Below the pieces are notes generated by a model. That model was given only the letters and a program-made list of their open reading frames with translations. It did no database searches and was not told the DNA's origin. Position numbers and translations under genes: made by a program. A stretch of DNA of 64,000 bases from Paenibacillus oralis (GTDB taxonomy: Bacteria; Bacillota; Bacilli; Paenibacillales; Paenibacillaceae): NCBI RefSeq assembly GCF_003863965.1, contig NZ_RRCN01000002.1, positions 454,226 to 518,225 of the forward strand, read 5' to 3'. Of the stretch, positions 16,719 through 27,600 are shown piece after piece; position 1 is the first letter of the stretch; each line of letters opens with the position of its first letter.

Positions 16719-16825
16719 TTTACAAGGGTCAATTGATTCTATATAATGATGGTAATCGCATACTCGAAAAGTGGAAGCACCACTGGAAAGGCATTACGCC
16801 TATTCAGCGGTGCTTCCTTTTTTGG
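16719..16825 (+). promoter_or_regulatory. promoter and GGAAGCACC leader hairpin, copy 1
   Basis: TTTACA (16719) and TATAAT (16742-16747) are 17 bp apart. GGAAGCACCACTG (from 16773) pairs with CAGCGGTGCTTCC, with an inner GGC/GCC stem, and is followed by seven T. The hairpin starts about 18 nt after the likely start of transcription and 110 bp before the SLH start codon. Confidence 0.8.
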
Positions 16826-16929
16826 TTGCATTTTTATTTCTCAAAATGACTCCGATAAGAGGGGGGCTGCAATGTATTAATAATCGAAAAAAGAAGACTC
16901 GATTTTCAAAAATACAATGGAGGTACTCA

Positions 16930-19900
16930 ATGAAAAAGAACTTGTTCAAAGTAGCTCTCGCTCTTCAAGTCGGCCTGCTCTCATTTGGAAGTTTCGGGCC
17001 AATAGCGAGTGTTTCCTACGCTGCAACAGGGAACATTAAACCGAATACTCCCGGGATTTATTCGGTATCCGATGGACAATGGGCTAATTCAACATCGATC
17101 AACATTATGTTCACTTACAGCGATCCGGATGGAAATGCACAACAATCCTATCAAATTCAGCGATCCTATGATAACTGGGCCACAACAGAGTTTGATTCAG
17201 GCGAAATGCCGGCGAGGACGCAACATACGCTTACAGGCTCACGTCAAGGCGACAACTACGTACGAGTAAGGGTTAAGGACTCAATCGGAGATTGGTCGGA
17301 TTGGGGGTACGTTCATTTTAACGTAGACTCGTTTAGTCCGAATCCATTTACTGTTAGTCCCATTCAATTTTCGAACGACCCGAATGGATCATATCGCATA
17401 CTAGCGCAGAACGTAACTGATAACATCGGGATTAAACGTGTGAACTTCCAATCTGAGTACAATGGGGCTTGGACTGATCATGGGAATGGTTCTTCTACAG
17501 GTGGCGATCAGTGGTACATGGACCTGCCAAAGAGGGGCGAAGGACTTCATACAATTAAGATCACCGCATATGACTTCGCGGACAATTATTATGGACCGGT
17601 ATTTGCACAGTATCGGGTAGATACTGTGGCACCATCGGCACCTGCAGTTACCCCTTCCACGACGGAGTGGACTAACGGTGATGTTACCGTAACGATTTCT
17701 CATGGAAGCGACTCCAACTCCGGGATCAACCGGACCGAATTCAGGTTGGATGGCGCAAAGGATCAAGACTGGACTCCTTATACAGGAACTCTGGCCATTA
17801 CCAATGAGGGCCAGACAACCGTCACTGCCCGGACGATTGATAACGCCGGAAATATAAGTACTACCACATCAGCATTGGTAAAGATTGATAAGACAGGCCC
17901 TGCTGGGCCGGAGATTACACCGAGTACGACAGACTGGACAAATCAAGATGTCACTGTCAATATCGAACCAGGTTCGGATGCAGCCGCGGGGATAAACAGA
18001 ACGGAATATCGCCTTGTCGGAGCAACCACCTTGAATTGGACCACTTATAATGGACCAATCACGATTAGTGAATCCGGCGAAACAACCATTTACGCTCGTA
18101 CGATTGATAACATCGACAATATCAGTTCAGAAAGTGCTTACGTGGTACGAATTGATAAAGACCCACCAACGAATCCGACCATTACTCCAAGCGTGGTAGG
18201 ATGGACGAAAGATAACGTTGGTTTTACTATCGGGGATAGTACGGATGTGAACCCGATCACATATGAATTTAAAATTGGCAATGGTCCTTACGTTGAAGGA
18301 GCCAGCGATACGATTACGGATAATGGCGAAACGGTGGTGACCGCCCGGGCTAAAGACTCTCTCGGTAACATTGGAGCCGAAATCCCGCTATCGATCTACA
18401 TCGATAAAGAACCGCCGACTATTTCGTATTCGACCAGCCAGCGTGATTGGGATTCGCAAGACATTGCACTGACAATCAATTACGACGATACTCTATCTGG
18501 CGTAAATGTAAACAAACGATTCTACAAGGTTACAAACAACCCGGCAGTTCCCGCTTCATGGGATATCGCAACGAGTGACGAACAGCCGGTCACTATAACC
18601 AGTGAAGGCGAATGGTATGTCCACGCAAAAGTAGAGGACCAGGTAGGCAATTCGGCTTCCTTAACAACATCCCATCTTCGGCTGCAAAGGCAGCCTGCTG
18701 AACCGGCGAACGTGGTCGTTAGCAACATAAGAGAAAACGAAGCAACAATTTCCTGGGATCTGCCTGCTGGCGGCACGTTGACAGATGGGTTTTCTTACGA
18801 AGTCACGAACCAGACGACCGGGCAAACCTGGACGGTATCTTATCCGCAAAACTCCATTACGGATAACACGCTTCAAGGTGGAACAGTTTATCAATATGTC
18901 GTCAAAGCTATTAACCATGTAGGTAGCAGTGCGGACTCGGCTCCTGCCAGTGCGCTCACACTTCCAAAAGCACCGGTAAACATTACTGCCTATAAGGTCG
19001 ATGGCAGACCGGACCAAGCGACGATTAGTTTTGACCCTGTTGAAAGTGCTACCGCATATCGGCTTGTGGCTAAAAACCCCAGTAATGCCGTCGTGTACGA
19101 TCAAACTGTCACTGGCTCGGTATATCAACCTATCGAAAATCTTTCTCCGGGTCTGAATTATTCCATTTCTGTCAGTGCAATCAACACGACAGGCGAAGGG
19201 GCGAGTTCGAATATCAGCTTCCTTTCCTTACCGAACACGCCGGGCAACTTCAATACCGTAACCATCCAAAAAGATAACATTCGATTGGGGTGGAGTTCCG
19301 TAACGTCCGCGACTTACTATAACCTGGAACGGGACGGGGAACAGATTTATCACGGAAGCGGGACCATATTCCAAGACGTGGGACTTGAAAGCGGCACGTC
19401 TTATGCGTACCTTCTCTACGCAGAGAACCAAACGGGTGACGGTATTTCAGGGATATTGACTGTCATGACTCTTCCAGCAGCAATATCAGAGCTTCAAATA
19501 TCTCAACAAACCACAAATAGTTTCTTGCTGAACTGGAACGCCGTTAAAGGAGCAGAGAATTATGTGGTCAAAGTAAACGACAAAACGGTTACTTTGGGGG
19601 CGGATGAAACGAGCTATTTGGTTGAGGGACTTGAGGCAGGCGTTTCGTATCCGGTCGAGGTTTATCCGACGAATACAAGTGGAGCAGGGGAATCGGTTTT
19701 CAATACGGGTCTTACAATTCCGGACATTCCAACTGGAATGATTGCGGCATCAGAAGAAACATCCAGTGTTCTTACTTGGAGCCCGGTTCCAGGAGCGACG
19801 AAATACCGAGTGACAACTGGAGGAAGGTCCCAAGAGGTATCCGGGACCACAGCTACTATTGAAGGTCTCGAGGGAAGTAAATCATATCCCTATACCATTG

Positions 19901-21447
19901 AAGCTGGCAATGCTTCGGGTTATGGTGATGCCGCGTCCGGCACACTACTTACTAAACCGCACCAACCGACCAATATCCATGAAGCTGGACGTACAGAGCA
20001 ATCCGTTGAGCTTGCATGGGATGCAGACCCGACCGCTACAGTTTATACAATCATTCAAGATGGGGTGGGTACTCTTGCAACGGTGCAAAACAGCACTTAC
20101 AAAATTGAAGGGTTGACTGCGGCGACGGGGTACAAATTCACGATCGTAAGTACGAACGCATCCGGCGACAGCACTCCAGCTGTATTCAACTGGGTATCTC
20201 AAACTTTGCCGGTTGCAAATGTGATAGCGACACCTGGGACAACGACAGCTCAACTGAGCTGGGATGCTGCTGAAGGGGCTACAGGTTACGTGATTTTAAA
20301 TGGAAACACCGAAATCTATCGGGGTACAGAACCAACTGCGAAAATATCGGGATTATCCGATGGGCAAGAGTATACGTTTGTGATAAAAGCTTTGAATTCC
20401 TTGGGCATTGGTTCGACTGGAACATCGGTTTCCTTTAAGCAGAAACCGAAAACACCTGCAGCAGTTACGGCATCTGTAACGAGCTCCACGGTAACGCTGA
20501 ATCTCTCTGCCACACAAGTTGTAGGGGCAGATGAGTACATCGTTGAGCGGGATGGGAAAGAAATTACCAAGATCCCAGCTACCGATACCTCGTACACGGA
20601 CAGCAAACTGGAATCACGTACCACGTACAAGTACACGGTAAAAGCATCGAATGCATCAGGTGTAAGCGATGGCTTTGACGTAACGATTACAACCAGCGCT
20701 CTTAACAGTGGGGGCGGTGGAGGTGGTGGTGGAGGCGGTGGAGTTCCTCCTACAACGCCACCTACCCAAACCAAAACGAATGAAGGAACAGATAAAAATA
20801 GTAAGTCGTCCAACGATAAGGGAGCTAACAACGGTTCCAACGGCTCCAAAGGCTCTAATAGCTATAATGGCTCCAATGGAACAAGCACGAAAAATGAGGT
20901 GAGATTTACCGATATCGACAAGACGTTCAACAAAGATCAAATCCTTGAGCTTGCCGAAGCGGGAATTATTTCGGGTGTTTCCGATAAATCCTTCGAGCCG
21001 AATCGTCCGATTAATCGCGCAGAATATGTTGCGCTTATCGTGCGTCTGATGAGGCTCGATACAAAACAAACCACGGCCACCATGTTCAAGGATGTTAAAG
21101 CTTCAGATTGGTTTGCTTCTTCCATCGCGGCTGCACTAGCCCATAAACTGGTTGAAGGCGTTAGCCAAGACTCCTTCGAGCCTCAAGCCATGATTTCGCG
21201 GGAGCAGGCGGCAAAAATCATCGCGAACGTACTTCGGACTCTTGAAAAAACAGAGGCTAAAGGCGAAGTGAACTTTACAGATAAAACCCAAATTTCGTCT
21301 TGGGTCCTCGATGATCTCGCATATCTGGTTGAGAAAGATCTGATCCGTGGATATGAGGATGGAACCTTCAAACCGAAGAACAAACTCAGCCGCGCCGAAG
21401 CAGTCGCTCTGATTTACAACCTGAAGAATTATTTAGGGAATCGGTAA
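16930..21447 (+). CDS. secreted SLH surface protein with fibronectin-III repeats (1)
   Basis: 1505 residues. The start is the ATG behind TGGAGGTACTCA, followed by a signal peptide (MKKNLFKVALALQVGLLSFG, cleavage after SYAA). Residues about 30-230 are Ig-like. About 230-560 are repeats of the OmpL47/Big type (TEWTNGDVTVTIS...GINRTEFRL...TARTIDNAGNIS). About 575-1255 are tandem fibronectin-III domains (LSWDAAEGATGY, LTWSPVPGATKY). A nine-glycine stretch and a Ser/Asn/Gly linker (1260-1320) precede three SLH domains (FTDIDKTFNKDQI..., FKDVKASDWFASSI..., FTDKTQISSWVLDDL...), which bind pyruvylated secondary wall polymer. It should be displayed on the cell wall as an adhesin or S-layer-associated stalk. 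Paralogue of the next gene; both have the GGAAGCACC leader. Confidence 0.9.
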   Translation: MKKNLFKVALALQVGLLSFGSFGPIASVSYAATGNIKPNTPGIYSVSDGQWANSTSINIMFTYSDPDGNAQQSYQIQRSYDNWATTEFDSGEMPARTQHTLTGSRQGDNYVRVRVKDSIGDWSDWGYVHFNVDSFSPNPFTVSPIQFSNDPNGSYRILAQNVTDNIGIKRVNFQSEYNGAWTDHGNGSSTGGDQWYMDLPKRGEGLHTIKITAYDFADNYYGPVFAQYRVDTVAPSAPAVTPSTTEWTNGDVTVTISHGSDSNSGINRTEFRLDGAKDQDWTPYTGTLAITNEGQTTVTARTIDNAGNISTTTSALVKIDKTGPAGPEITPSTTDWTNQDVTVNIEPGSDAAAGINRTEYRLVGATTLNWTTYNGPITISESGETTIYARTIDNIDNISSESAYVVRIDKDPPTNPTITPSVVGWTKDNVGFTIGDSTDVNPITYEFKIGNGPYVEGASDTITDNGETVVTARAKDSLGNIGAEIPLSIYIDKEPPTISYSTSQRDWDSQDIALTINYDDTLSGVNVNKRFYKVTNNPAVPASWDIATSDEQPVTITSEGEWYVHAKVEDQVGNSASLTTSHLRLQRQPAEPANVVVSNIRENEATISWDLPAGGTLTDGFSYEVTNQTTGQTWTVSYPQNSITDNTLQGGTVYQYVVKAINHVGSSADSAPASALTLPKAPVNITAYKVDGRPDQATISFDPVESATAYRLVAKNPSNAVVYDQTVTGSVYQPIENLSPGLNYSISVSAINTTGEGASSNISFLSLPNTPGNFNTVTIQKDNIRLGWSSVTSATYYNLERDGEQIYHGSGTIFQDVGLESGTSYAYLLYAENQTGDGISGILTVMTLPAAISELQISQQTTNSFLLNWNAVKGAENYVVKVNDKTVTLGADETSYLVEGLEAGVSYPVEVYPTNTSGAGESVFNTGLTIPDIPTGMIAASEETSSVLTWSPVPGATKYRVTTGGRSQEVSGTTATIEGLEGSKSYPYTIEAGNASGYGDAASGTLLTKPHQPTNIHEAGRTEQSVELAWDADPTATVYTIIQDGVGTLATVQNSTYKIEGLTAATGYKFTIVSTNASGDSTPAVFNWVSQTLPVANVIATPGTTTAQLSWDAAEGATGYVILNGNTEIYRGTEPTAKISGLSDGQEYTFVIKALNSLGIGSTGTSVSFKQKPKTPAAVTASVTSSTVTLNLSATQVVGADEYIVERDGKEITKIPATDTSYTDSKLESRTTYKYTVKASNASGVSDGFDVTITTSALNSGGGGGGGGGGGVPPTTPPTQTKTNEGTDKNSKSSNDKGANNGSNGSKGSNSYNGSNGTSTKNEVRFTDIDKTFNKDQILELAEAGIISGVSDKSFEPNRPINRAEYVALIVRLMRLDTKQTTATMFKDVKASDWFASSIAAALAHKLVEGVSQDSFEPQAMISREQAAKIIANVLRTLEKTEAKGEVNFTDKTQISSWVLDDLAYLVEKDLIRGYEDGTFKPKNKLSRAEAVALIYNLKNYLGNR

Positions 21448-21491
21448 GGTGAATACTGCCCCGATTTGGGCGGCATTTTCTTTCATAATCA

Positions 21492-21597
21492 TTTACAGAA
21501 CCCTATCATTAGCTTTATAATAATAGGTAATCAAATAACTGCGAACGGGGAAGCACCTCGATATTGGTTAAGCCAATATTGGGGTGCTTTTTTGTTT
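21492..21597 (+). promoter_or_regulatory. promoter and GGAAGCACC leader hairpin, copy 2
   Basis: TTTACA (21492-21497), 18 bp, TATAAT (21516-21521). GGGGAAGCACC with inner ATATTGG pairs with CCAATAT and GGTGCTT, followed by six T. The hairpin starts 27 bases after the -10 box. Confidence 0.8.
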
Positions 21598-21625
21598 CTG
21601 CGGACAGAAAGGAAGGGAGACCCTT

Positions 21626-24600
21626 TTGAAGAGAAAAGGATTAAGGAAGACCTCCGAGACGATGGGGAAAGTATTGCTTGCCGTCGCTTTGCTTTCACCT
21701 CCATTGGCATCAACCGGGCTGCTAATGCCCTCAGCTTATGCTGCTGCTGTAGATAACATAACGGTTGTATCAGACACAGCAACACTGAAAGCTGTACAGT
21801 CTTCAGTGGTTAAGGTTGAGATGACTGATAAGGGAAGATATCGTATTATACTTCTCCCAAACACAAATGTGTTTTATGGAAGCGGCGAAGGCAACGTTTC
21901 TACAATTCTGGATTACAACGGTACAACGATTAATTTTAACTCGTTGCCATTAAACTATTTCCGGATCAACAACAATGTTATCGAAATGTCTCGCCAAAAA
22001 GATAGCTTAGAATTCATCCTCCGTGTATCCATTGTCAATGCAACCTCACTCGGAGCATATATGAAGGTAGAATTGGAGGCCGTCAACCGGAGCGGGGGCA
22101 ACCAAAACCTCGGAGGCACCTTTTATTGGGACACCAAGGTAAACGACAATGACGGGTCCCCTTTTGAAGTGATTCCAAACGGTTGGAGGAACTATAGCGG
22201 CGGAGTTCAGGTCACTGCTTTTTACGCGAATACGTATAATGTTGTAGATGCCGACCGGATTTGGATGGGGCAGTATTCCAATCCCGATAATGCGAGCTTG
22301 AGCGGAGGAAGCTCGCCCTCCTACTATACTGTAGGACAAAAAATTTCCGCATCTGATACCGCGGCTCAATTTTGGTGGAATCAACAGACGGTAAGTAATG
22401 GGGCATCCAGGAAGTTTTCAACAATTGTTGGTATCGGACCTCAAAATACTCCGCCGTCGTTTACGTTGTCATCACCAGCCTCCGGCCAGACTTTTTATAA
22501 AGGCCAGTCACTACAAATCACGGGTACAACTAAGGATTCGGACGTTGGTGATGTACTGACTGTAAAATGGTCTATCGATGGTGGACCTGAAAACATTCTT
22601 AATACACTGACTGCGGATGGTTCCAATCAACAATTTACGATGAATTATACGCTCCCTACCAACATGTCGGATGGAGCCCATACCCTTCAGGTTTGGGTAA
22701 TGGATGACAAGGGAGGCGTTTCGAGTGTCAGCAACGTGAACTTCACAGTAAAGAGCTTCGTTATTCCAGGACAACCTGTTTTTAATGCAACGCAACCAAA
22801 TGGCTTCGACATTTCTTGGGATAAGAAAGAAAACGATGCCTCCGTCACCTATGAGTTGTTGAATTCGACAACAAACCAAACCATTAATACAGGCACAGCA
22901 AACAGTACGACCGTGACGGGCTTGACCCCGAACACCAGTTACTCATTTGTGGTTCGTGCCAAAAACTCCAGTGGTGAATATACAAGCTATTCGCCAGTAT
23001 CAAACCTATTTACACTTGCCAACGCTCCAGCGTCGGCTTCCATTACGCAATCTGGTAACTCACCGCATGCAACGTGGTCTGCTAACGGAAATCCGACAGG
23101 AACAACGTATAAATATGAGCTCAGGGATCAGGGCGGGGCAGTTGTAAAGAGCGGAACAACCACTTCCACCTCAACGAGCATCCCGCTGGATGGGGTTCCC
23201 GATGGTCGCTACAACTTGTTTGTTTGTGCGATCAATGGTAATGGAATTTCGACAACATACGCTTCGGCCGGCCAGGTATTAAAGGATACGACTGCTCCTA
23301 CAGCTCCTGGTGTATCCATTGCTCCAAGCACATGGACAAATAGCAGCGCCACCGTGACCATCACCCACGGAACCGATAATCTGAGTGGAGTGCAAAAGAG
23401 CCAATATAAAATTGGGTCGGCAGGAACATGGGTGGATTACACCACCCCATTCACAATTTCGACGGAAGGCTTGCAGGATGTATATGCCCGGACCTTCGAT
23501 AATTTCGGAAACATCAGCTCTGTGGCATCGTCGACTGCTCTTATCGATAAAACGGCTCCGATGCAGCCATCCATTTCATTGAATCCCTTGGGGTGGACAA
23601 GCTCCAGTGTCACCGTAACGATTACACCCGGCAGCGACACACTCAGTGGCGTTCTGAAGACACAGTACAAAATTGGCCCTGGTGGATCTTGGGCTGACTA
23701 CACTGCACCGATTACGATCTCTGCTGAAGGTCTATCGGATGTTTATGCACGTACGATCGACTACGCTTCTAATGTAAGTTCGGAAGCTACCGTAACAGCG
23801 AAGATTGATAAGACTGCGCCATCCGCCCCTGCGATAACGCTCAGTGATTCCAACTGGAGCAACAAAGATGTCACATTTACCATTAGCAGTGGTGCGGATA
23901 ACGGCAGCGGCGTTGCCAAAAACCAATACAAGATTGGGGCAGGAGCATGGGTGGATTATACGGGAATTGTCACCATTTCGACTGAGGGTCAAACTGATAT
24001 TTATGCCCGGACCGTTGACAATGTAGGCAATATAAGCACTCAGACTGTTGCGAGGGCGCTGATCGATAAGACACCACCATCAGATCCTCAGGTGCTGTTG
24101 AGCGAATCAACTTGGACCCAGAAACCCGTCACTTTTTCAATCGGCGGCAGCTCTGACGTAAATCCCATCACATATGAGTATAAGATAAACGGTGGGGATT
24201 ATAAGGTCGGTACCTCGGGGACGATAAGTGAAAATGGAGTCACCACGATTACTGTTCGGGCGAGTGATTCTGTAGGAAATATCAGCAATGAAATATCCAA
24301 GAAGATTTACGTTGATGCTGTTGATCCATTCATTTCTATTGGGCCTAACACGCAGGATTGGACGGACAAGGATGTCAAGGTCACGATTAATTACTCTGAT
24401 GAACATTCGGGTGTAGACCCAAATAAGCGGTTCTACAAAGTGACGAGCAGCCCTAATCTTCCGACAAGTTGGGAGACGGCCACTTCGAATAACCAAGAGG
24501 TAATGATTCAATCGGAAGGCGTTTGGTATGTACATGCTAAAGTTGAAGATCTTGCCGGTAATACATTCCAAACAACGTCTTCTGAGATTCGTCTGCAGCG

Positions 24601-27600
24601 AATGCCTCAAATTCCCGTGAACTTGAGAGTGACACAGGTGACCGAAAAAACTGCGCAATTGACGTTTGACCTTCCAGCAGGAGTTCTCAGTGATGGTTAT
24701 CAATATGAGGTCAAAAACAGTACTACAGGTAAAAGCTGGTTGCTTGATCATCCGAGCAATACGATTACCGATCTATCGCTTGAAGGTGATCATGCCTATG
24801 AGTATCAGGTCAGGGCAATTAACCATGTAGGGTCAAGTCCATTCGGCAATTCGGTATCTGCATTGACGCTGCCCAAGCCACCGGATAACCTTGTTGTTCA
24901 GAGCGTAGGCACGGATTATAGCCGGGCAACCGTTTCATTTGATCCTGTTGATAGCGCATCTTACTATCGGATCGTTGCAAAAGACAAAAACGATAATATT
25001 GTCTATAATGAAACGGTAACAGATACCGTGTATCAACCTGTCGATGGGTTGGATGCTGGAACCATGTACACGATCTCTGTGAGTGGCATTAATGCTTCCG
25101 GTGAGGGTACAAGCCGTAACGCTGGCTATCTCTCGTTACCAGCTGCTCCGGGCAATTTCAACAGTATTCAGATCGAAGAGACAGCGATTAAGTTGGGCTG
25201 GGAATCAGTGACCTCGGCAACGTATTTTTCGCTGAATCGGAATGGCAGGCCAGTTTATGAAGGCCCGGAACTTCAGTTTTCAGATTCAGGTCTTGATTCG
25301 GGTACTATCTACAACTATAGCTTACGTGCTTTTAATGAAGCAGGTGAAGGCGAAAAGTCTGTTCTTGATGGGCTTATCACCTTGCCGGGTCACATTCAGA
25401 ATCTTCACACATCCGACTATACAACGAATTCATTGCTTTTGACATGGGACGAGGTTCGCGGTGCGACACGGTACGTCATTATGGTAAATGGGAAACTGTA
25501 TAAAACAGTTCCCGCCGGCCAACCGTCCTTGATGATCTCTGATCTCGCTTCTGGAACAGAATATACCTTTTCAGTTTATGCGGTGAATGAGAGCGGGCAA
25601 GGCGTTGAAGCCTACACTTCCGGAACAACGATTCCTGACCAAGTGAGTGCCATTAACGCAACCGATATTCAAGAAACAGCAGGCAGGATCACGTGGGAGC
25701 CGGTACTGGGAGCCAATCGCTACCGTATTACCGTTGGAGATAAGATGTTTGAGGTGGCTGGCAACTTCTACGACATCCGCGGGCTTACCGGAAGCCAAAA
25801 ATACCACTACTCTGTCGAAGCCGGTAACGAATCAGGTTATGGGAAGGCAACGGAGGGCGATTTTCTGACATTGCCGTATTCTCCGAATAATATTGAAGTT
25901 ACGGCCACTACAGAATCCTCGATTGGTTTGAAGTGGGCTCCGGTAGAAACAGCATCTTCTTATATCGTAACAATGGATGGAAAAGTTGTTGGAACACCGG
26001 CATCCGCGGAAATTACCATAGAAGGGCTTACTGATGGCTCGAATCATGTATTCACCATTCAAGCAGTTAACCTGAGCGGTGAAAGTCAAAAATCTATCTT
26101 TGGCTGGATGACGAAACCTATCGCACCAACAGTGGTCTGGACAAATCCGAACACCTACAGCACGGATGTAATGTGGGAGCCAGTAAACGGCGCGGAAGAG
26201 TATATTGTAGAAAGAGCAGAAACAGTTATTTATAGGGGCAAGGACACCCGTTTCACCCTTACGGGACTCTCGGATGGCCAGGAGTATGATTACACGATCC
26301 GTGCAGTCAACGCTAATATGGTAAGTTCCTCGAAGACATCTTTCGGTTTCAAAACGCTGCCGCGCAAACCCGTAATCGTAACAGCGACAGAAGTACAAAC
26401 CGCTACGTTGACTTTGGACCTTTCCAATACTCAAATGAATGGTATCGACCGGTATGTCATCGGACGTAACGGAGATGTGATAGCGACGATTCCTTCTTCC
26501 CAAAAGTCTTATAAAGATGAAGGATTAGACGCGGGAACCGCCTATACTTACTCGATACAGGGGCAGAATAAGTCGGGTTCAGGTGATGCTTTCTCCTTTA
26601 AGGCTACTACTCAAACTGATCCCGTGAATTTGAAAACAGTCAAGGTTGAACCAGGAACAAATCAATTGTATATCTCGTGGGGAAAGGTCAAAGGAGCTGC
26701 ATCCTATCAGATCCGAAATACCGTTACTGGAGAAGTTTATACAACTTCGACCACCGACGTTTCTGTTCCGAATTTGAATTCTGGAACCAACTATTCCTTC
26801 GAAATTGCAGCAGTTAATATCAATGGTGTTGTTTCCAAATCTGTTGCCTTTACAGGTCTGACGAAGCCGGCAGAACCGGCCACGGCTAGTATTGGCCGGG
26901 TGAGTGATTCCTCTATTACCATCGACTTGACACAAACATCTGTCCAAGGTGCTGATGAATTTATCATAGAGCGCGGTGGAAAAGAGATTGGTCGTGTCTC
27001 CGCAGGAATCGACTCCTATGAAGAAAAGGGCCTTGAGGCTGGACAGGTTTACACTTACGTGATTAAGGCAGGCAATAAGTCAGGAATGAGCGATCATGGA
27101 TTTTCTCTCACTGCAAAGACGGTTCCTGCGAGTATTGATAAACTTGCAGAGGCCACTGCAGTCACTGAGAACAGCGCAACTGTTTCGTGGGATAAGGTGA
27201 AGGGTGCAGATGGGTACAGGGTATTCATTGGAACAAGACTTATCACAACGACGGCCGAAACCACTGCTACGATCGATAATCTTGTCAGTGCCAAGGCATA
27301 TGATAATATCAGTATTGTGGCGTTCAACGACGCAGGGGATGCCATGCCTATTCGAGTAAAGGAATTTGAAACTCTTCCTGTTATTAAGGGTCTCGATGTT
27401 ATTTCGAAACCTGGAACTACAAAGGCGAAGCTTTCTTGGACTCTCCCGTCAAAAAATGAGATCTTTGTCCTCGTGTATAAGGGAAAGGAGATTTACCGAG
27501 GGAAAGAACGTGAGTTTATGGCCGCCGGCTTTACGCCTGGTGAAATCGAGGAAGTATACTTCTATACTGAAAACAGCAGAGGAGATACTTCAGAAGCTGC

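Noticed and set aside
16773..16818. T-box riboswitch as explanation for the GGAAGCACC hairpins
   Set aside because: No specifier stem, no T-box sequence and only about 20 nt upstream of the hairpin; downstream genes are not tRNA-synthetase or amino-acid genes.
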